Shown: piece by piece, positions 10,385 through 19,638 of the stretch
How the letters are laid out: the number at the start of each line of letters is the position of its first letter
Position numbering within the stretch: position 1 is the first letter of the stretch
Assembly (NCBI RefSeq): GCF_014200175.1
Contig: NZ_JACHBD010000005.1
Coordinates: forward strand, 62,001-126,000
Direction of reading: 5' to 3'
Source of the DNA: Rhizobium lentis
GTDB taxonomy: Bacteria; Pseudomonadota; Alphaproteobacteria; Rhizobiales; Rhizobiaceae
Length of the DNA: 64,000 bases
Program-made: the position numbers and the translations under genes
The notes under the pieces: model-generated
Told to the model about the DNA's origin: nothing
Databases searched by the model: none
The model's input: the letters and a program-made list of their open reading frames with translations, nothing else

Positions 10385-10392
10385 GGGCTCCG

Positions 10393-10422
10393 GGCAGGGG
10401 GTCGGCGCGGCCGGCCCCTGCC
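10393..10422 (+). terminator. Intercistronic stem-loop between ugpB and ugpA
   Basis: GGCAGGGG and CCCCTGCC form an 8-bp perfect stem with a 14-base GC-rich loop and no T-run after it. Such hairpins after a binding-protein gene often stabilise the upstream mRNA, so that the binding protein is made in excess of the permeases. Confidence 0.5.
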
Positions 10423-10445
10423 TCTCCGTCAGTCAGTGAGGGCCC

Positions 10446-11330
10446 ATGCAAACCAAACGGACCGTCTTTCCCAATAAGGTCTTGCCTTATCTGCTTATTG
10501 CTCCCCAGATTCTGATAACCGTGGTCTTCTTCCTGTGGCCCGCCGGGACCGCCTTCTGGCAGTCGTTCCTTCGCCAGGATGCCTTCGGGTTCAAAACGAA
10601 CTTCGTGTGGTTCCAAAATTATCGCCGGCTCTTTGCCGACCCGCTCTATATGGACGCCTTCGGCCACACCCTGGTCTTTGCCGTTCTGGTGACGGTCTTG
10701 TCCACGACGATCGCCCTCATTCTGGCCGCCGCGGCCATGCGTGTGCTGCGCGCGTCCCGTCTTTATTCGACCTTGCTGATCTGGCCTTACGCCGTTGCAC
10801 CCGCGATTGCCGGCATTCTCTGGTGGTTTATGTTCAACCCCTCGATTGGCATCGTCGCCTATATGCTTCGCAGCATGGGGGTCAGTTGGAACCATCTGGT
10901 AAATCCGAACGATGCAATGGTCCTGATCGTCATCGCCGCCACATGGAAACAGATTTCCTATAACTTTCTGTTCTTCCTGGCCGCGCTGCAATCCGTGCCG
11001 CGCTCGCTCCAGGAAGCCGGCGCCATCGACGGCGCCGGGCCGGTGAAGCGCTTCTGGACGATCGTGTTCCCGTTGATCTCGCCGACCACCTTCTATCTGG
11101 TCGTCATCAACATCGTTTACGCGATGTTCGATACCTTCGGCATCGTTCACGCGACGACGCAGGGCGGACCGGCGCGCGCCACGGAAATTCTCGTCTACAA
11201 GGTCTATTTCGACGGCTTCATCGGTCTCAACCTGGGCTCCTCGGCGGCGCAGTCGGTCATACTCATGGTGATTGTCATTGCTCTCACCGCGATCCAGTTC
11301 CGCTTCGTCGAACGCCGCGTGCAATATTGA
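10446..11330 (+). CDS. ugpA: Glycerol-3-phosphate ABC permease UgpA
   Basis: 294 residues, six membrane helices, MalF-type permease. It has the EAA loop [20 protein letters not shown] contacting the ATPase and the ending RFVERRVQY usual for UgpA. It forms the inner-membrane channel with UgpE. The gene sits 61 bp after ugpB, beyond the stem-loop. Confidence 0.92.
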   Translation: MQTKRTVFPNKVLPYLLIAPQILITVVFFLWPAGTAFWQSFLRQDAFGFKTNFVWFQNYRRLFADPLYMDAFGHTLVFAVLVTVLSTTIALILAAAAMRVLRASRLYSTLLIWPYAVAPAIAGILWWFMFNPSIGIVAYMLRSMGVSWNHLVNPNDAMVLIVIAATWKQISYNFLFFLAALQSVPRSLQEAGAIDGAGPVKRFWTIVFPLISPTTFYLVVINIVYAMFDTFGIVHATTQGGPARATEILVYKVYFDGFIGLNLGSSAAQSVILMVIVIALTAIQFRFVERRVQY

Positions 11331-11342
11331 GGAGCGTCAAAG

Positions 11343-12191
11343 GTGGTTGAAAATCGTCCCTTTTTGAATGTCCTGGCTCACCTCGTCCTGATCCTTGGCG
11401 TTACGATCGTGGTCTTCCCGGTCTATATCGCCTTCATCGCCTCGAGCCACGGTCCGAACGACTTCCTGTCCGGCGTTGTACCGTTGGTCCCGGGACCGCA
11501 CCTAATCGAAAACTATTCGACCATGCTGTCGGCGGGAATGACGAGTTCCGGCGCCCCGCCGATCGGGCCGATGCTGCTCAACTCGTTGATCATGGCCGTC
11601 GGTGTCGCGGTCGGTAAGATCGCCATTTCCATTCTCTCCGCCTTCGCGATCGTCTATTTCCGGTTTCCCTTTCGCACGCTCGCCTTCTGGATGATCTTCA
11701 TCACCCTGATGCTGCCGGTCGAGGTGCGCATCGTTCCGACCTACAAGGTGGTCGCCGACCTCGGAATGCTGAACAATTACGGCGGGCTCATCATTCCGCT
11801 GATCGCATCGGCAACCGCGACCTTTTTGTTCCGCCAGTTTTTCCTCACCGTTCCCGACGAACTGATGGAGGCCGCGCGCGTCGATGGTGCCGGACCGCTG
11901 AAATTCTTCCGCGACATCCTGCTGCCGCTCTCGGTGACCAATATCGCGGCGCTGTTCATCATCCTGTTCGTGCTCGGCTGGAACCAGTATTTGTGGCCTC
12001 TGATCGTCACCACCGACCAGAGCCTCTACACCGTCGTGATGGGTATTCAGCGCATGGCTGCGGTCGCCGATGCCGAGCCAAGATGGAATCTCGTCATGGC
12101 AGCGGTCATCCTGGCCGCTTTGCCGCCCGTCCTCGTCATCGTCGCCATGCAACGCCTTTTCGTCAAAGGCCTGGTCGAAACGGAGAAATGA
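11343..12191 (+). CDS. ugpE: Glycerol-3-phosphate ABC permease UgpE
   Basis: 282 residues and six helices, starting with GTG ([19 protein letters not shown]). The EAA loop is [20 protein letters not shown], and the protein ends [12 protein letters not shown], close to known UgpE C-termini. It is the second half of the channel. It starts 12 bp after ugpA, and ugpC starts two bases after its stop. Confidence 0.92.
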   Translation: MVENRPFLNVLAHLVLILGVTIVVFPVYIAFIASSHGPNDFLSGVVPLVPGPHLIENYSTMLSAGMTSSGAPPIGPMLLNSLIMAVGVAVGKIAISILSAFAIVYFRFPFRTLAFWMIFITLMLPVEVRIVPTYKVVADLGMLNNYGGLIIPLIASATATFLFRQFFLTVPDELMEAARVDGAGPLKFFRDILLPLSVTNIAALFIILFVLGWNQYLWPLIVTTDQSLYTVVMGIQRMAAVADAEPRWNLVMAAVILAALPPVLVIVAMQRLFVKGLVETEK

Positions 12192-12192
12192 A

Positions 12193-13239
12193 ATGGCCAC
12201 GATCAATATTATCGACGTCAAGAAAAGCTATGGGTCCGTTCCCGCCGTCAAAGGCATCAATCTGGCTGTTGCAGACGGCGAGTTCATCGTCCTCGTAGGT
12301 CCTTCCGGCTGCGGCAAATCTACCTTGCTTCGCATGGTTGCCGGATTGGAGTCGATCAGCGACGGGCAAGTCGAAATTGCCGGCCGCAACGTGAACAAGG
12401 CGGAGCCGGCAGAGCGCGACATCGCCATGGTCTTCCAGAACTACGCGCTTTATCCGCATATGACGGTGCGCGGAAATCTGGAATATGGTTTGAAAAACCG
12501 TGGCACAGCCCGCGCGGAAATCGACCGCCGCGTCAAGGAGGCGGCCGACATCCTCGAAATCGGACCATTGCTCGATCGCAAGCCACGTGAATTGTCCGGT
12601 GGCCAACGCCAACGCGTCGCCATGGGACGTGCCATCGTCCGCGAGCCGGCAGCGTTTCTGTTTGACGAGCCTCTGTCCAATCTCGATGCCAAGCTGCGCG
12701 TACAGATGCGCGTTGAGATCCGCAGGCTGCAACGCCGCCTGAAGACCACAAGCATCTACGTCACCCATGACCAGCTCGAAGCTATGACGCTTGCCGACAG
12801 GCTCGTCGTCATGAATGGCGGGCTGGTCGAGCAAGTGGGGACGCCGGTCGAGGTCTACGACCGGCCGGCGAGCCTGTTCGTTGCCGGCTTCATCGGCTCT
12901 CCGCCGATGAACCTCGTGCCGGTCGAGGTGCTCGATACGGTCGAGGCAGAGCGACGCCTTGCCCTGCCTGCGGGAACGGATGTAGTCGGGCTTCGGCCGG
13001 ATGCGCTGCTCGTCGAACAGCCTGCCGGGCCTTCCATTCGCCTGAATGCGATCGTCGAACTGCTCGAGCCGATCGGCGGCGAAAGCCATCTGCATGTCAG
13101 GTTGGGCGAGAGCCAGCAGACGATTGTCCTGACCGTTCAGGGACGGCCGGACTTTGCCGAGGCCGCCAGGATCGATATCTTTGCCCGCGTCGATCAGATG
13201 CATCCCTTCAACAGCAGGACCGGAAGGCGCACGGACTGA
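12193..13239 (+). CDS. ugpC: Glycerol-3-phosphate importer ATPase UgpC
   Basis: 348 residues of the MalK/UgpC ATPase class. It has Walker [10 protein letters not shown], the Q-loop [14 protein letters not shown], signature [14 protein letters not shown], Walker [13 protein letters not shown], and a C-terminal TOBE-like regulatory domain from about residue 235. The open frame extends 41 codons upstream into ugpE; the ATG at 12193 gives the normal N-terminus [14 protein letters not shown] and fits the operon spacing. Confidence 0.93.
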   Translation: MATINIIDVKKSYGSVPAVKGINLAVADGEFIVLVGPSGCGKSTLLRMVAGLESISDGQVEIAGRNVNKAEPAERDIAMVFQNYALYPHMTVRGNLEYGLKNRGTARAEIDRRVKEAADILEIGPLLDRKPRELSGGQRQRVAMGRAIVREPAAFLFDEPLSNLDAKLRVQMRVEIRRLQRRLKTTSIYVTHDQLEAMTLADRLVVMNGGLVEQVGTPVEVYDRPASLFVAGFIGSPPMNLVPVEVLDTVEAERRLALPAGTDVVGLRPDALLVEQPAGPSIRLNAIVELLEPIGGESHLHVRLGESQQTIVLTVQGRPDFAEAARIDIFARVDQMHPFNSRTGRRTD

Positions 13240-13301
13240 GATGCGGCCATGGGCTCTCCAGTAAGTCCGATGCCACGAGAAACGACGAAAGAGACGAGTG
13301 A

Positions 13302-14051
13302 ATGAAGGAATCAGAGCGAAGATCGGGACCTTCCCGCAGCGAGGTTCAGGCGCATCGGGGCGCATCGTCCGTCGCTCCGGAAAACACGATAGCCGCTTTT
13401 CGGGCGGCGGCCGAGCAGGGGGCCGAATGGGTCGAGTTCGATGTCGCGCTGCTCGGTGACGGAACGGCCGTCGTCATCCACGACGTTTCAGTCGACCGTT
13501 GCTCTTCGTCGACGGGCAATCTCGGTGACCTCACCGCAGCCGATCTCGAGACGATCGATGCAGGCGCCTGGTTCGATCCTCGCTTCAGGGGCGAGCGCTT
13601 GCCGACCCTTGCCGCGGCCGTGTCCGCCTTGGCGGAACTGGGGCTGAATGCCAATGTCGAGATCAAGCAGCACCCGCATCACAAATCGCTCGAGCAACTG
13701 GTGAAAACCGTTGATGAACATCTTCGGGCGCGCGTGCCGCAAACTGAGATCATGATATCGAGCTTTGACGCTGCTGCACTCAAGCGCATGCACGAAATCA
13801 ATCCCGGCTACGAGCTCGCCATGCTGTGGAGCAGGGTGCCGGACGACTGGAAAGAGATCCTCCAATCTATTCCGGCAACGACAGTCCATCTTGGTTACAA
13901 ATCTCTCAGCATCGGGTTCCTCGAAGAGGCGGTGCGTCACGGCATCAAGGTTCGGGCCTGGACCTGCAACGATCCTCGACAGCTCGCATCTTTCTGGGTT
14001 GCCGGCTTGACCGGTGTGATAACAGACGACCCGAGTGTCTATCTTTCCTAG
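13302..14051 (+). CDS. ugpQ: Glycerophosphodiester phosphodiesterase (UgpQ-like)
   Basis: 249 residues of the GDPD family. It shows the catalytic pattern HRGAS...PENT, then VEFDV (Glu and Asp metal ligands) and IHD (second His), and later NVEIKQ. It cleaves glycerophosphodiesters, delivered by the Ugp importer, into glycerol-3-phosphate and an alcohol in the cytoplasm; no signal peptide is seen. A C-terminal WTCNDPRQL stretch matches the usual last barrel strand. Its place after ugpC matches the ugp operon layout of enterobacteria and rhizobia. Confidence 0.9.
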   Translation: MKESERRSGPSRSEVQAHRGASSVAPENTIAAFRAAAEQGAEWVEFDVALLGDGTAVVIHDVSVDRCSSSTGNLGDLTAADLETIDAGAWFDPRFRGERLPTLAAAVSALAELGLNANVEIKQHPHHKSLEQLVKTVDEHLRARVPQTEIMISSFDAAALKRMHEINPGYELAMLWSRVPDDWKEILQSIPATTVHLGYKSLSIGFLEEAVRHGIKVRAWTCNDPRQLASFWVAGLTGVITDDPSVYLS

Positions 14052-14060
14052 GAAACAACG

Positions 14061-14846
14061 ATGGCGCAGCGGGTCATATCGAGCCGACAACGCGAAATAC
14101 TGGCGCTTATCGAAAGCGAGGGGGTCCAATATATCGACGAGCTGGCGCGTCGGTACGACCTGACGACCCAGACGATCCGGCGCGATATCAATGCGCTGTG
14201 CGATCTTGGGCACGCCCGCCGCTTTCACGGTGGCGTCGATGTGCCGGTCGAGGGCAGCAACATCTCGCTCAACGCCCGTGCCCAGCTCAATCGACGCGCC
14301 AAGCGGCAGATCGCCAGACGGGTCGCCGCCGATATCGGCCCGGATGCGACGGTGTTTCTCGGGATCGGCAGCACGGTTCAGTTCGTTGCAGAGGCTTTGC
14401 GCGATCATCAGGGGCTGAGGGTCATCACCAACAATATGCACGTCGCCTTGACGCTTTGCGAATCTCCCAGTGTCGAAGTCCATCTCACCGGCGGGCTGCT
14501 GCGTCACGACGACCGTGACGTTGTGGGTACTGACGTGATCAAGTTCGTCGAGAAATTCTATGCGACCTATGCGGTTGTCGGCGCCGGCGCACTGAACCCG
14601 CTGACCGGCCTGATGGACTTCAGCTACGCCGAAGCGCAGATCACCAATGCGCTGCTGGAGAATGCGCAGACGCGCCTTTTGGCGGCCGATGTCAGCAAGT
14701 GGACGCGCCATGCGAGCGTGCGCGTTGCGCCCTTCAACAAGATTACCCGCTTTTACACCGACCGGCTGCCGGCCGATGCGTCCGTCGCCGGCGTGCTCGC
14801 TGAGAGCAGTATGGAGGTGGTGACCTGCGGCGAGGAGGCGATATGA
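14061..14846 (+). CDS. DeoR/GlpR-family transcriptional repressor
   Basis: 261 residues. The N-terminal helix-turn-helix (about residues 6-60) has the DeoR pattern YIDELARRYDLTTQTIRRDI. The C-terminal sugar-phosphate sensor domain (about 80-235) has VFLGIGSTVQFVAEAL and LTGGLLRHDDRDVVG. Members respond to phosphorylated sugars or glycerol-3-phosphate. It lies nine bases after ugpQ inside the operon. The two GlpR-like palindromes before ugpB are its likely targets, which would give autoregulated repression lifted by an imported phosphoester. Confidence 0.9.
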   Translation: MAQRVISSRQREILALIESEGVQYIDELARRYDLTTQTIRRDINALCDLGHARRFHGGVDVPVEGSNISLNARAQLNRRAKRQIARRVAADIGPDATVFLGIGSTVQFVAEALRDHQGLRVITNNMHVALTLCESPSVEVHLTGGLLRHDDRDVVGTDVIKFVEKFYATYAVVGAGALNPLTGLMDFSYAEAQITNALLENAQTRLLAADVSKWTRHASVRVAPFNKITRFYTDRLPADASVAGVLAESSMEVVTCGEEAI

Positions 14847-15658
14847 CCTTCGTAAATCTGGCGCCATCCGCGGCCGAGTTGCAGCACGTGCGTTATCTCT
14901 TCACCGATATCGACGATACGCTGACGACCGAGGGGAAACTTCTGCCGCAGACCTATAATGCCCTTTGGGATCTCAGCCGCGCCGGCATTGCCGTCGTTCC
15001 GGTCACGGGCGGTTCAGCTGGGTGGTGCGAACACATCGTGCGTGCCTGGCCTGTCGCTGCCGTCATCGGCGAAAGCGGTGCCTATGCCGTTACGCGCCGG
15101 AGGGGCGAGGTTGTCTTCGATTATTGGGAGGACGGCGCGTTGCAGGGCGAGCATCAACGTCGGCATCTCCAGGCGATCGAAAATCTAATTTCGGAAAAAG
15201 GCGGCACCTTCAGGATTGCCCATGATCAGGTGTTCCGCCTGGCCGACGTGGCGATCGACATTCAGGGGCACGATGCGCACGCTGTCGAAGAGCTGGCTTG
15301 CGAAATCAGGGCGATGGGCGGGACCGTCGCCATCAGCTCCATCCATATCAACACCTGGATCGGTACTTATGACAAACGTGCGATGAGCGAGCGCCTCCTG
15401 ACAGGCATGTTCGGGGTCGATCCTGCCGAATTGCCTTCGCTCACGGCATTCGTCGGCGATTCTCGAAACGATGCGCCGATGTTCGGTTTCATTCCAAACT
15501 CTTTCGGCGTCCGCAATATCGTTCCTGTCCTTCCGCATTTGCAGCATGTGCCGAAATGGATCTCCGCCCAGCCTGCGGGGCTTGGGTTCGCCGACATTGC
15601 GAGGACGATCCTGGATGCCGCGACAACCGGTGAACGACGCCGCGCCGAAAGGCGGTGA
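14843..15658 (+). CDS. HAD-superfamily (type IIB-like) phosphatase
   Basis: 271 residues. HAD motifs are visible in order: FTDIDDTLT (nucleophile Asp and acid/base Asp), VTGGSAG (motif II Thr), a Lys in DKRAMSERLL (motif III) and VGDSRNDAPM (motif IV). The large cap lies between motifs II and III, as in Cof/sucrose-phosphatase-type IIB members. It is probably a sugar- or glycerol-phosphate phosphatase working with the Ugp system. The start overlaps the DeoR stop by 4 bp. The last 184 bp of the coding region recur 3.8 kb downstream beyond bgsBA. Confidence 0.85.
   Translation: MTFVNLAPSAAELQHVRYLFTDIDDTLTTEGKLLPQTYNALWDLSRAGIAVVPVTGGSAGWCEHIVRAWPVAAVIGESGAYAVTRRRGEVVFDYWEDGALQGEHQRRHLQAIENLISEKGGTFRIAHDQVFRLADVAIDIQGHDAHAVEELACEIRAMGGTVAISSIHINTWIGTYDKRAMSERLLTGMFGVDPAELPSLTAFVGDSRNDAPMFGFIPNSFGVRNIVPVLPHLQHVPKWISAQPAGLGFADIARTILDAATTGERRRAERR
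15451..15634 (+). repeat. Direct repeat, copy 1 (3' end of HAD gene)
   Basis: This 184-bp segment matches 19292-19475 in the same orientation with 14 mismatches and no gaps (about 92%). It encodes the C-terminal part of the HAD phosphatase from motif IV onward. The two copies bracket bgsB-bgsA. Confidence 0.9.
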
Positions 15659-15770
15659 GGCGAGCCCGAGCCCGGGCCTGTCATGCCTGGAAGGCGATGT
15701 CATCGCGAGCCATTGGTCACTTTACGACGGGCTCCCCAGCGTTCGTGCACCAAAGCTGTCATGAGCTGGG

Positions 15771-17765
15771 CTACAACGTGCGCGTTCGCCCAAATGACCG
15801 CAGCAACAGATTGAGAGAGACGGCAACCTTGTCGATATCGCGAATGTCCCGCGAATATTGGCCGGTGTAGAGTTTGACAATCATGCTGTCGCGAGCAGCG
15901 CCGCTGAGCTCGAAATAGAGGTGCAGGTAATAGGCTTGCTTGTCGCCGCTGCGACTGATGCTACTTCGTCGTTGGGTGACCTGTCCGAGCTCCGCTTTGA
16001 TCGGTGCGAAGCCGGCGAGTTTCAGCATCACCGATTTGGATTGAAATCTGGCCATGTTGTGGACAGCAACGACCGCCTTGTCCAGTGCCAGACTGACGAT
16101 TTGGCCGGGGACATCGTCTACGACAGCAGGTTCATCGAGCTTGAAAGCATGAAACAGCCGTCGGGGTTTCTCAAAGCAGATGAGCGACGCGATGAGCAGG
16201 ACGACGATATTGATACCTGACCACCAGGCCGCGACCGGCGAAAACTGGCCTTGTACATGCGACGTTTCCGGCACGACGTTGACCAGCAGACCAACAACGG
16301 TGATCGTGATCATGCTTGCGATCCAGGCGAAGCTGTAGCGGTCGAACTGGTTCGCCTCGTTGCCACTGCCCTTCGGCGTCACCCTGAACGGCTTGCCAAA
16401 TGGTCTTACCAAGCTGGAGACCACGGTCGGCAGCATGCGGAATGTCGCAAAGGTCCCGACGGCGCTGGAAACCACCGGCAGATAACGCGTCGGCGTGATC
16501 CACAGCATAAGCAGGAAATACGCCGCCAGCAGCGGTACCTGATGCGAGACATAATCGGCTATGTCGGTGAAATAGAGCGGGAGCAGGCCGAACCAGAGAT
16601 AGACGATGGGGACGAGCAAGATCATGAAGCGCACCAGATACTGCACCAGCCATGATGCCGGCAGGAACATGATCCGCTGAAACAGCGTCAATCCGGGGCC
16701 GCGCAGCGGGCCATTATACAGGTAAAGGGTTTGAATACCTCCCTGACACCACCGTTCGCGCTGCACAAAGTAACCGGTCAGGTTTTCGGCGGCCAGTCCC
16801 ATCGATAACCGCTCGTTCAGATAGCGCGTCTTGTAGCCTTTGTTGAGCATCGAAAGAGTGGTCAGCAGGTCTTCAGTGATCGACTCCGTCGGAAACCCGC
16901 CTATTGCGTCGACGGCCTTGCGGCGGGCGATCGAGCATGAGCCGCAGCAGAAACTGACATCCCAGGCGTCGCGGCTGGGCGCGATCTCGTCGAAGAACAG
17001 GCGCTGCTCGTCGGGCCAGATGTTTTCCAGGCCCAGGTTTGATTGCACCGGATCGACATTGAAGAAATGTTGAGGTGTCTGAACGATGCCGATGCTGTTA
17101 TCGGAAAAGAAGGGCAGCGTCCGGCGAAGGAAATGTCGATAGGGAACAAAATCGGCGTCGAAGATCGCAATAAAATCGCCCGAGCTGACCTTCAGCCCAT
17201 TGTTCATATTGCCTGCTTTGGCGTGGCTGTTGTCGCCGCGCGTGACATGGATGACGTTCTTTTCTTCGCAATAGGCCTTCAGCCAGTCGCGGCGTTGGTC
17301 GTCAAGCACATATACATTCAACTTGTCGGCGGGATAATCCAGCGAGCGGGCGCCGATGATGGTTCGCTCGAGCACGTCGAGCGGCTCGTTATAGGTGGGA
17401 ATGAAAACATCGACGGTCGGCAGCTCACGCTTGTCGCGCGCGAAGAAAACACGACCCAGCCTGTCCGCCTCTGCGCTCCGGTCGACATAGCGGCTCATCA
17501 ATATCAGAAAAAGAATGACTTCGAAGCAGGCCAGAACCTCGACGGCAAAGAGGATCCAGACCCAGTAGAAACTCGGACCGTCGCCGGGGTAGGGGAGCAC
17601 GGTCTCCGTCAAGCGCCAGAACATGTATCGCAATGCAAATGCTGCGACGAACGCGCAAGTCACCGCCCGTGTCCAGCTGTGATGGCGCGACCAATTGAAC
17701 GGCCCCAGGAAAAAGAACGCCAAAACGACAAAGGTCGGAACCAGCGCTACAAGATACTGAACCAC
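15771..17765 (-). CDS. bgsA: Mixed-linkage beta-glucan synthase, GT2 family (BgsA-like)
   Basis: 664 residues, a membrane GT2 enzyme of the cellulose-synthase type. Helices precede and follow a cytoplasmic catalytic domain with VLDDQRRDWL (about 153-162), DAD (203-205), TED (297-299) and QRERW (335-339), the processive D,D,D,QxxRW set. The C-terminal ~140 residues lack a PilZ RxxxR motif. In S. meliloti, BgsA was reported to bind c-di-GMP through a non-PilZ C-terminal region and to make a (1,3)(1,4)-beta-glucan. It starts with GTG and overlaps the HlyD-type partner gene by 19 bp, the bgsBA order. A cellulose or curdlan synthase is the alternative; no bcs or crd partners are present. Confidence 0.8.
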   Translation of the reverse strand: MVQYLVALVPTFVVLAFFFLGPFNWSRHHSWTRAVTCAFVAAFALRYMFWRLTETVLPYPGDGPSFYWVWILFAVEVLACFEVILFLILMSRYVDRSAEADRLGRVFFARDKRELPTVDVFIPTYNEPLDVLERTIIGARSLDYPADKLNVYVLDDQRRDWLKAYCEEKNVIHVTRGDNSHAKAGNMNNGLKVSSGDFIAIFDADFVPYRHFLRRTLPFFSDNSIGIVQTPQHFFNVDPVQSNLGLENIWPDEQRLFFDEIAPSRDAWDVSFCCGSCSIARRKAVDAIGGFPTESITEDLLTTLSMLNKGYKTRYLNERLSMGLAAENLTGYFVQRERWCQGGIQTLYLYNGPLRGPGLTLFQRIMFLPASWLVQYLVRFMILLVPIVYLWFGLLPLYFTDIADYVSHQVPLLAAYFLLMLWITPTRYLPVVSSAVGTFATFRMLPTVVSSLVRPFGKPFRVTPKGSGNEANQFDRYSFAWIASMITITVVGLLVNVVPETSHVQGQFSPVAAWWSGINIVVLLIASLICFEKPRRLFHAFKLDEPAVVDDVPGQIVSLALDKAVVAVHNMARFQSKSVMLKLAGFAPIKAELGQVTQRRSSISRSGDKQAYYLHLYFELSGAARDSMIVKLYTGQYSRDIRDIDKVAVSLNLLLRSFGRTRTL

Positions 17766-18979
17766 AGGCTTTTAACCCAGTTGGATACGTTGATGCCGCG
17801 CTTGGAAAACCGTACCTGCACTGTGCGCCCCACCTGGCAGAAGTTCGCAAAGTCGTCGTTCATGAAGGATGGATCGAGGCGAACCCGAATGCGGGCATTG
17901 CGTTGTGTCGACGGCGGCAAACTGGCGGCAAAGGAATCGGCCTCGACCGTGGCCGAATTGCCTCTGACGGAAATGACGGTGCCCTTGAAGACATCGCTGC
18001 GGCCGAGCAAGCGCACCTGCGCAACAAGTCCGGGATAGATCTCGTCGTAATTGACTTCAGGAACAAGGATATCCACGAACAGCTCCCGGCAGTCGAGCAG
18101 GCGCATCAGCTCGTTGTTCAGCACGACATTGGAACCGTTGACGATACTCCTGCTCCAGACAACGCCGTCGAACGGCGCGATTGCGGTTGCTGATTCAAGG
18201 CTGCTGACGCGGTTTCTCTCTTCGACTAATTGCTTTTGGACTTCGCCGGCTCGTGTCTCATTTTCCGCTATGCGTGAGTTCAAGTCGTTGATGCGAACGA
18301 CCACCTCGTCTTCACGCTGCCGCGAATAGGGCACGTCATTCTGTCCGTCGCCGAAGACAAAGATACCCTGGCGGACCGCATTGAGCCTTTGTTGCAATTG
18401 ATCGACGGTTAGATTGCTGATTTCGACCTCGCCGCCGGTCGCAGCTCCGGCGGCACGCGCGGCCTCAACCAGCTTCTGCGTCAGAATACCTTTTGAGTTG
18501 AGTGCCATCCGACGGTCCAGGTCGACCTGCGCGACCAAATCCTGGGCTTGCGACACCTCGACTTTTTTCCTGAGGATTTCGACTTCGCGTTCGAGATTGG
18601 CAATGGTGGTCTGTCTGTAGACTTCCAATCTGGCCGCCAATTCCTCGCGAAGCGCGGAAAGCTCCTCCCGTTCCTTTTTCAGTGCCGCGACACGGTCGAG
18701 TGCGGTGTTGCGATCTGCCTCGAGCGACGCGAGGATTGCGCGATTGACGCGCGTATTTTTGATTTCTGCGAGGGATTGTCCCGCTTTGGCCGGGCTGCCG
18801 ACCTTGAGGGGGTCTTCGGCAATCGTGCCGTCGATTGGGGCATTAACGACAGCAAACCGCGCATTGACCGTGCCATCAAGGCTCGTAAAGCCGGTAATCA
18901 TCGGCAATGAGACGACAGCCACGAGCGTCAGCAGCAGCAGGCCGACAATGATGCGTGTGATGCGATGGTTCCAGATCAT
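17747..18979 (-). CDS. bgsB: HlyD-type membrane-fusion partner of the glucan synthase (BgsB-like)
   Basis: About 410 residues: one N-terminal membrane anchor (IIVGLLLLTLVAVVSLPMI), a barrel-sandwich/biotinyl-lipoyl half near residues 40-80, a long coiled coil rich in Glu, Arg and Leu (about 90-260), then the second half with APFDGVVWSR. HlyD-like proteins bridge the periplasm; here it would guide the nascent beta-glucan outward. I chose the ATG at 18979, which puts the anchor at the N-terminus; an in-frame TTG at 19078 adds 33 unlikely residues. It overlaps bgsA and is first in the pair. Confidence 0.78.
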   Translation of the reverse strand: MIWNHRITRIIVGLLLLTLVAVVSLPMITGFTSLDGTVNARFAVVNAPIDGTIAEDPLKVGSPAKAGQSLAEIKNTRVNRAILASLEADRNTALDRVAALKKEREELSALREELAARLEVYRQTTIANLEREVEILRKKVEVSQAQDLVAQVDLDRRMALNSKGILTQKLVEAARAAGAATGGEVEISNLTVDQLQQRLNAVRQGIFVFGDGQNDVPYSRQREDEVVVRINDLNSRIAENETRAGEVQKQLVEERNRVSSLESATAIAPFDGVVWSRSIVNGSNVVLNNELMRLLDCRELFVDILVPEVNYDEIYPGLVAQVRLLGRSDVFKGTVISVRGNSATVEADSFAASLPPSTQRNARIRVRLDPSFMNDDFANFCQVGRTVQVRFSKRGINVSNWVKSLWFSIL

Positions 18980-19292
18980 ATTGGCATCCGAAGGTATCGC
19001 TTTGCAGCCACCTGGACCTATCGGCCGGCAGGAGTGGATGCAACTATTTCTTGTATAACTTAATGCACTGAAAACCAATAGACAAGTGATGGTCGCAAAA
19101 TGGGCGAATGGCGGATTAACAACCGCAGCCGCCAGCCCGCCGACACAGGCCTAGGCCTTATCGATAGGGGAAACAGCGAAGCATTCTTCGGCCGTTGCGG
19201 TCCAAGGCCATCCGCAATTTACATGCCGGCTTGACGCGGGGAGAATGACATTCCCACTTTGCAGAGATAGGACACTTTAACTTTGCGGCTAC
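18980..19292. other. Non-coding region upstream of bgsB
   Basis: About 310 bp with no convincing gene. It should hold the bgsBA promoter. A perfect 12-bp palindrome, AGGCCTAGGCCT, lies at 19147-19158; no function can be assigned. Confidence 0.5.
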
Positions 19293-19475
19293 GTCGGCGA
19301 TTCTCGAAACGATGCGCCGATCTTTGGTTTCATCCCGAATTCTTTCGGCGTCCGCAATATCGTTCCTGTTCTTCCGCATTTGCAGCATGTGCCGAAATGG
19401 ATCTCCGCCCAGCCTGCGGGGCCTGGTTTTGCCGACATTGCCAGGACGATCCTGAATGCCGCGACTGCCGGCGAA
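19292..19475 (+). repeat. Direct repeat, copy 2 (HAD 3' end)
   Basis: Second copy of 15451-15634, same orientation, offset 3,841 bp. Of the 14 differences, ten are synonymous in the HAD reading frame, so this copy diverged mostly while under protein-level selection. Confidence 0.9.
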
Positions 19476-19478
19476 TGA
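19293..19478 (+). pseudogene. C-terminal fragment of a second HAD phosphatase gene
   Basis: An open frame of 61 codons begins mid-gene at motif IV (VGDSRNDAPIFGF) and ends with its own TGA at 19476-19478, ten codons earlier than the intact gene's end relative to the repeat. It has no start codon or upstream half, so it cannot be a functional enzyme. It is probably the original 3' end of the HAD gene, cut off when bgsBA arrived, or the end of the donor's homologue. Confidence 0.85.
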
Positions 19479-19638
19479 AGCGCGAGCCGCTTGCAAGCGA
19501 AGCAGGCGCAAGCTGAGTAGGCCATGCACCGGTCGTCGGAGGCTCTGAAACCGGACCACCACTCGCCTTGCTTCAGCTGTCGTAATGGCGAACGAAGGAT
19601 TGAATCCCGGTTATTACGTTGCGCGCCGGCGCGTCATG

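Noticed and set aside
15771..16200. PilZ domain at the C-terminus of the glucan synthase
   Set aside because: No RxxxR motif followed by (D/N)xSxxG is present.
19147..19158. Perfect palindrome AGGCCTAGGCCT upstream of bgsB
   Set aside because: A 12-bp GC-rich palindrome with no partner copy; it may be chance, so it is not called an operator.
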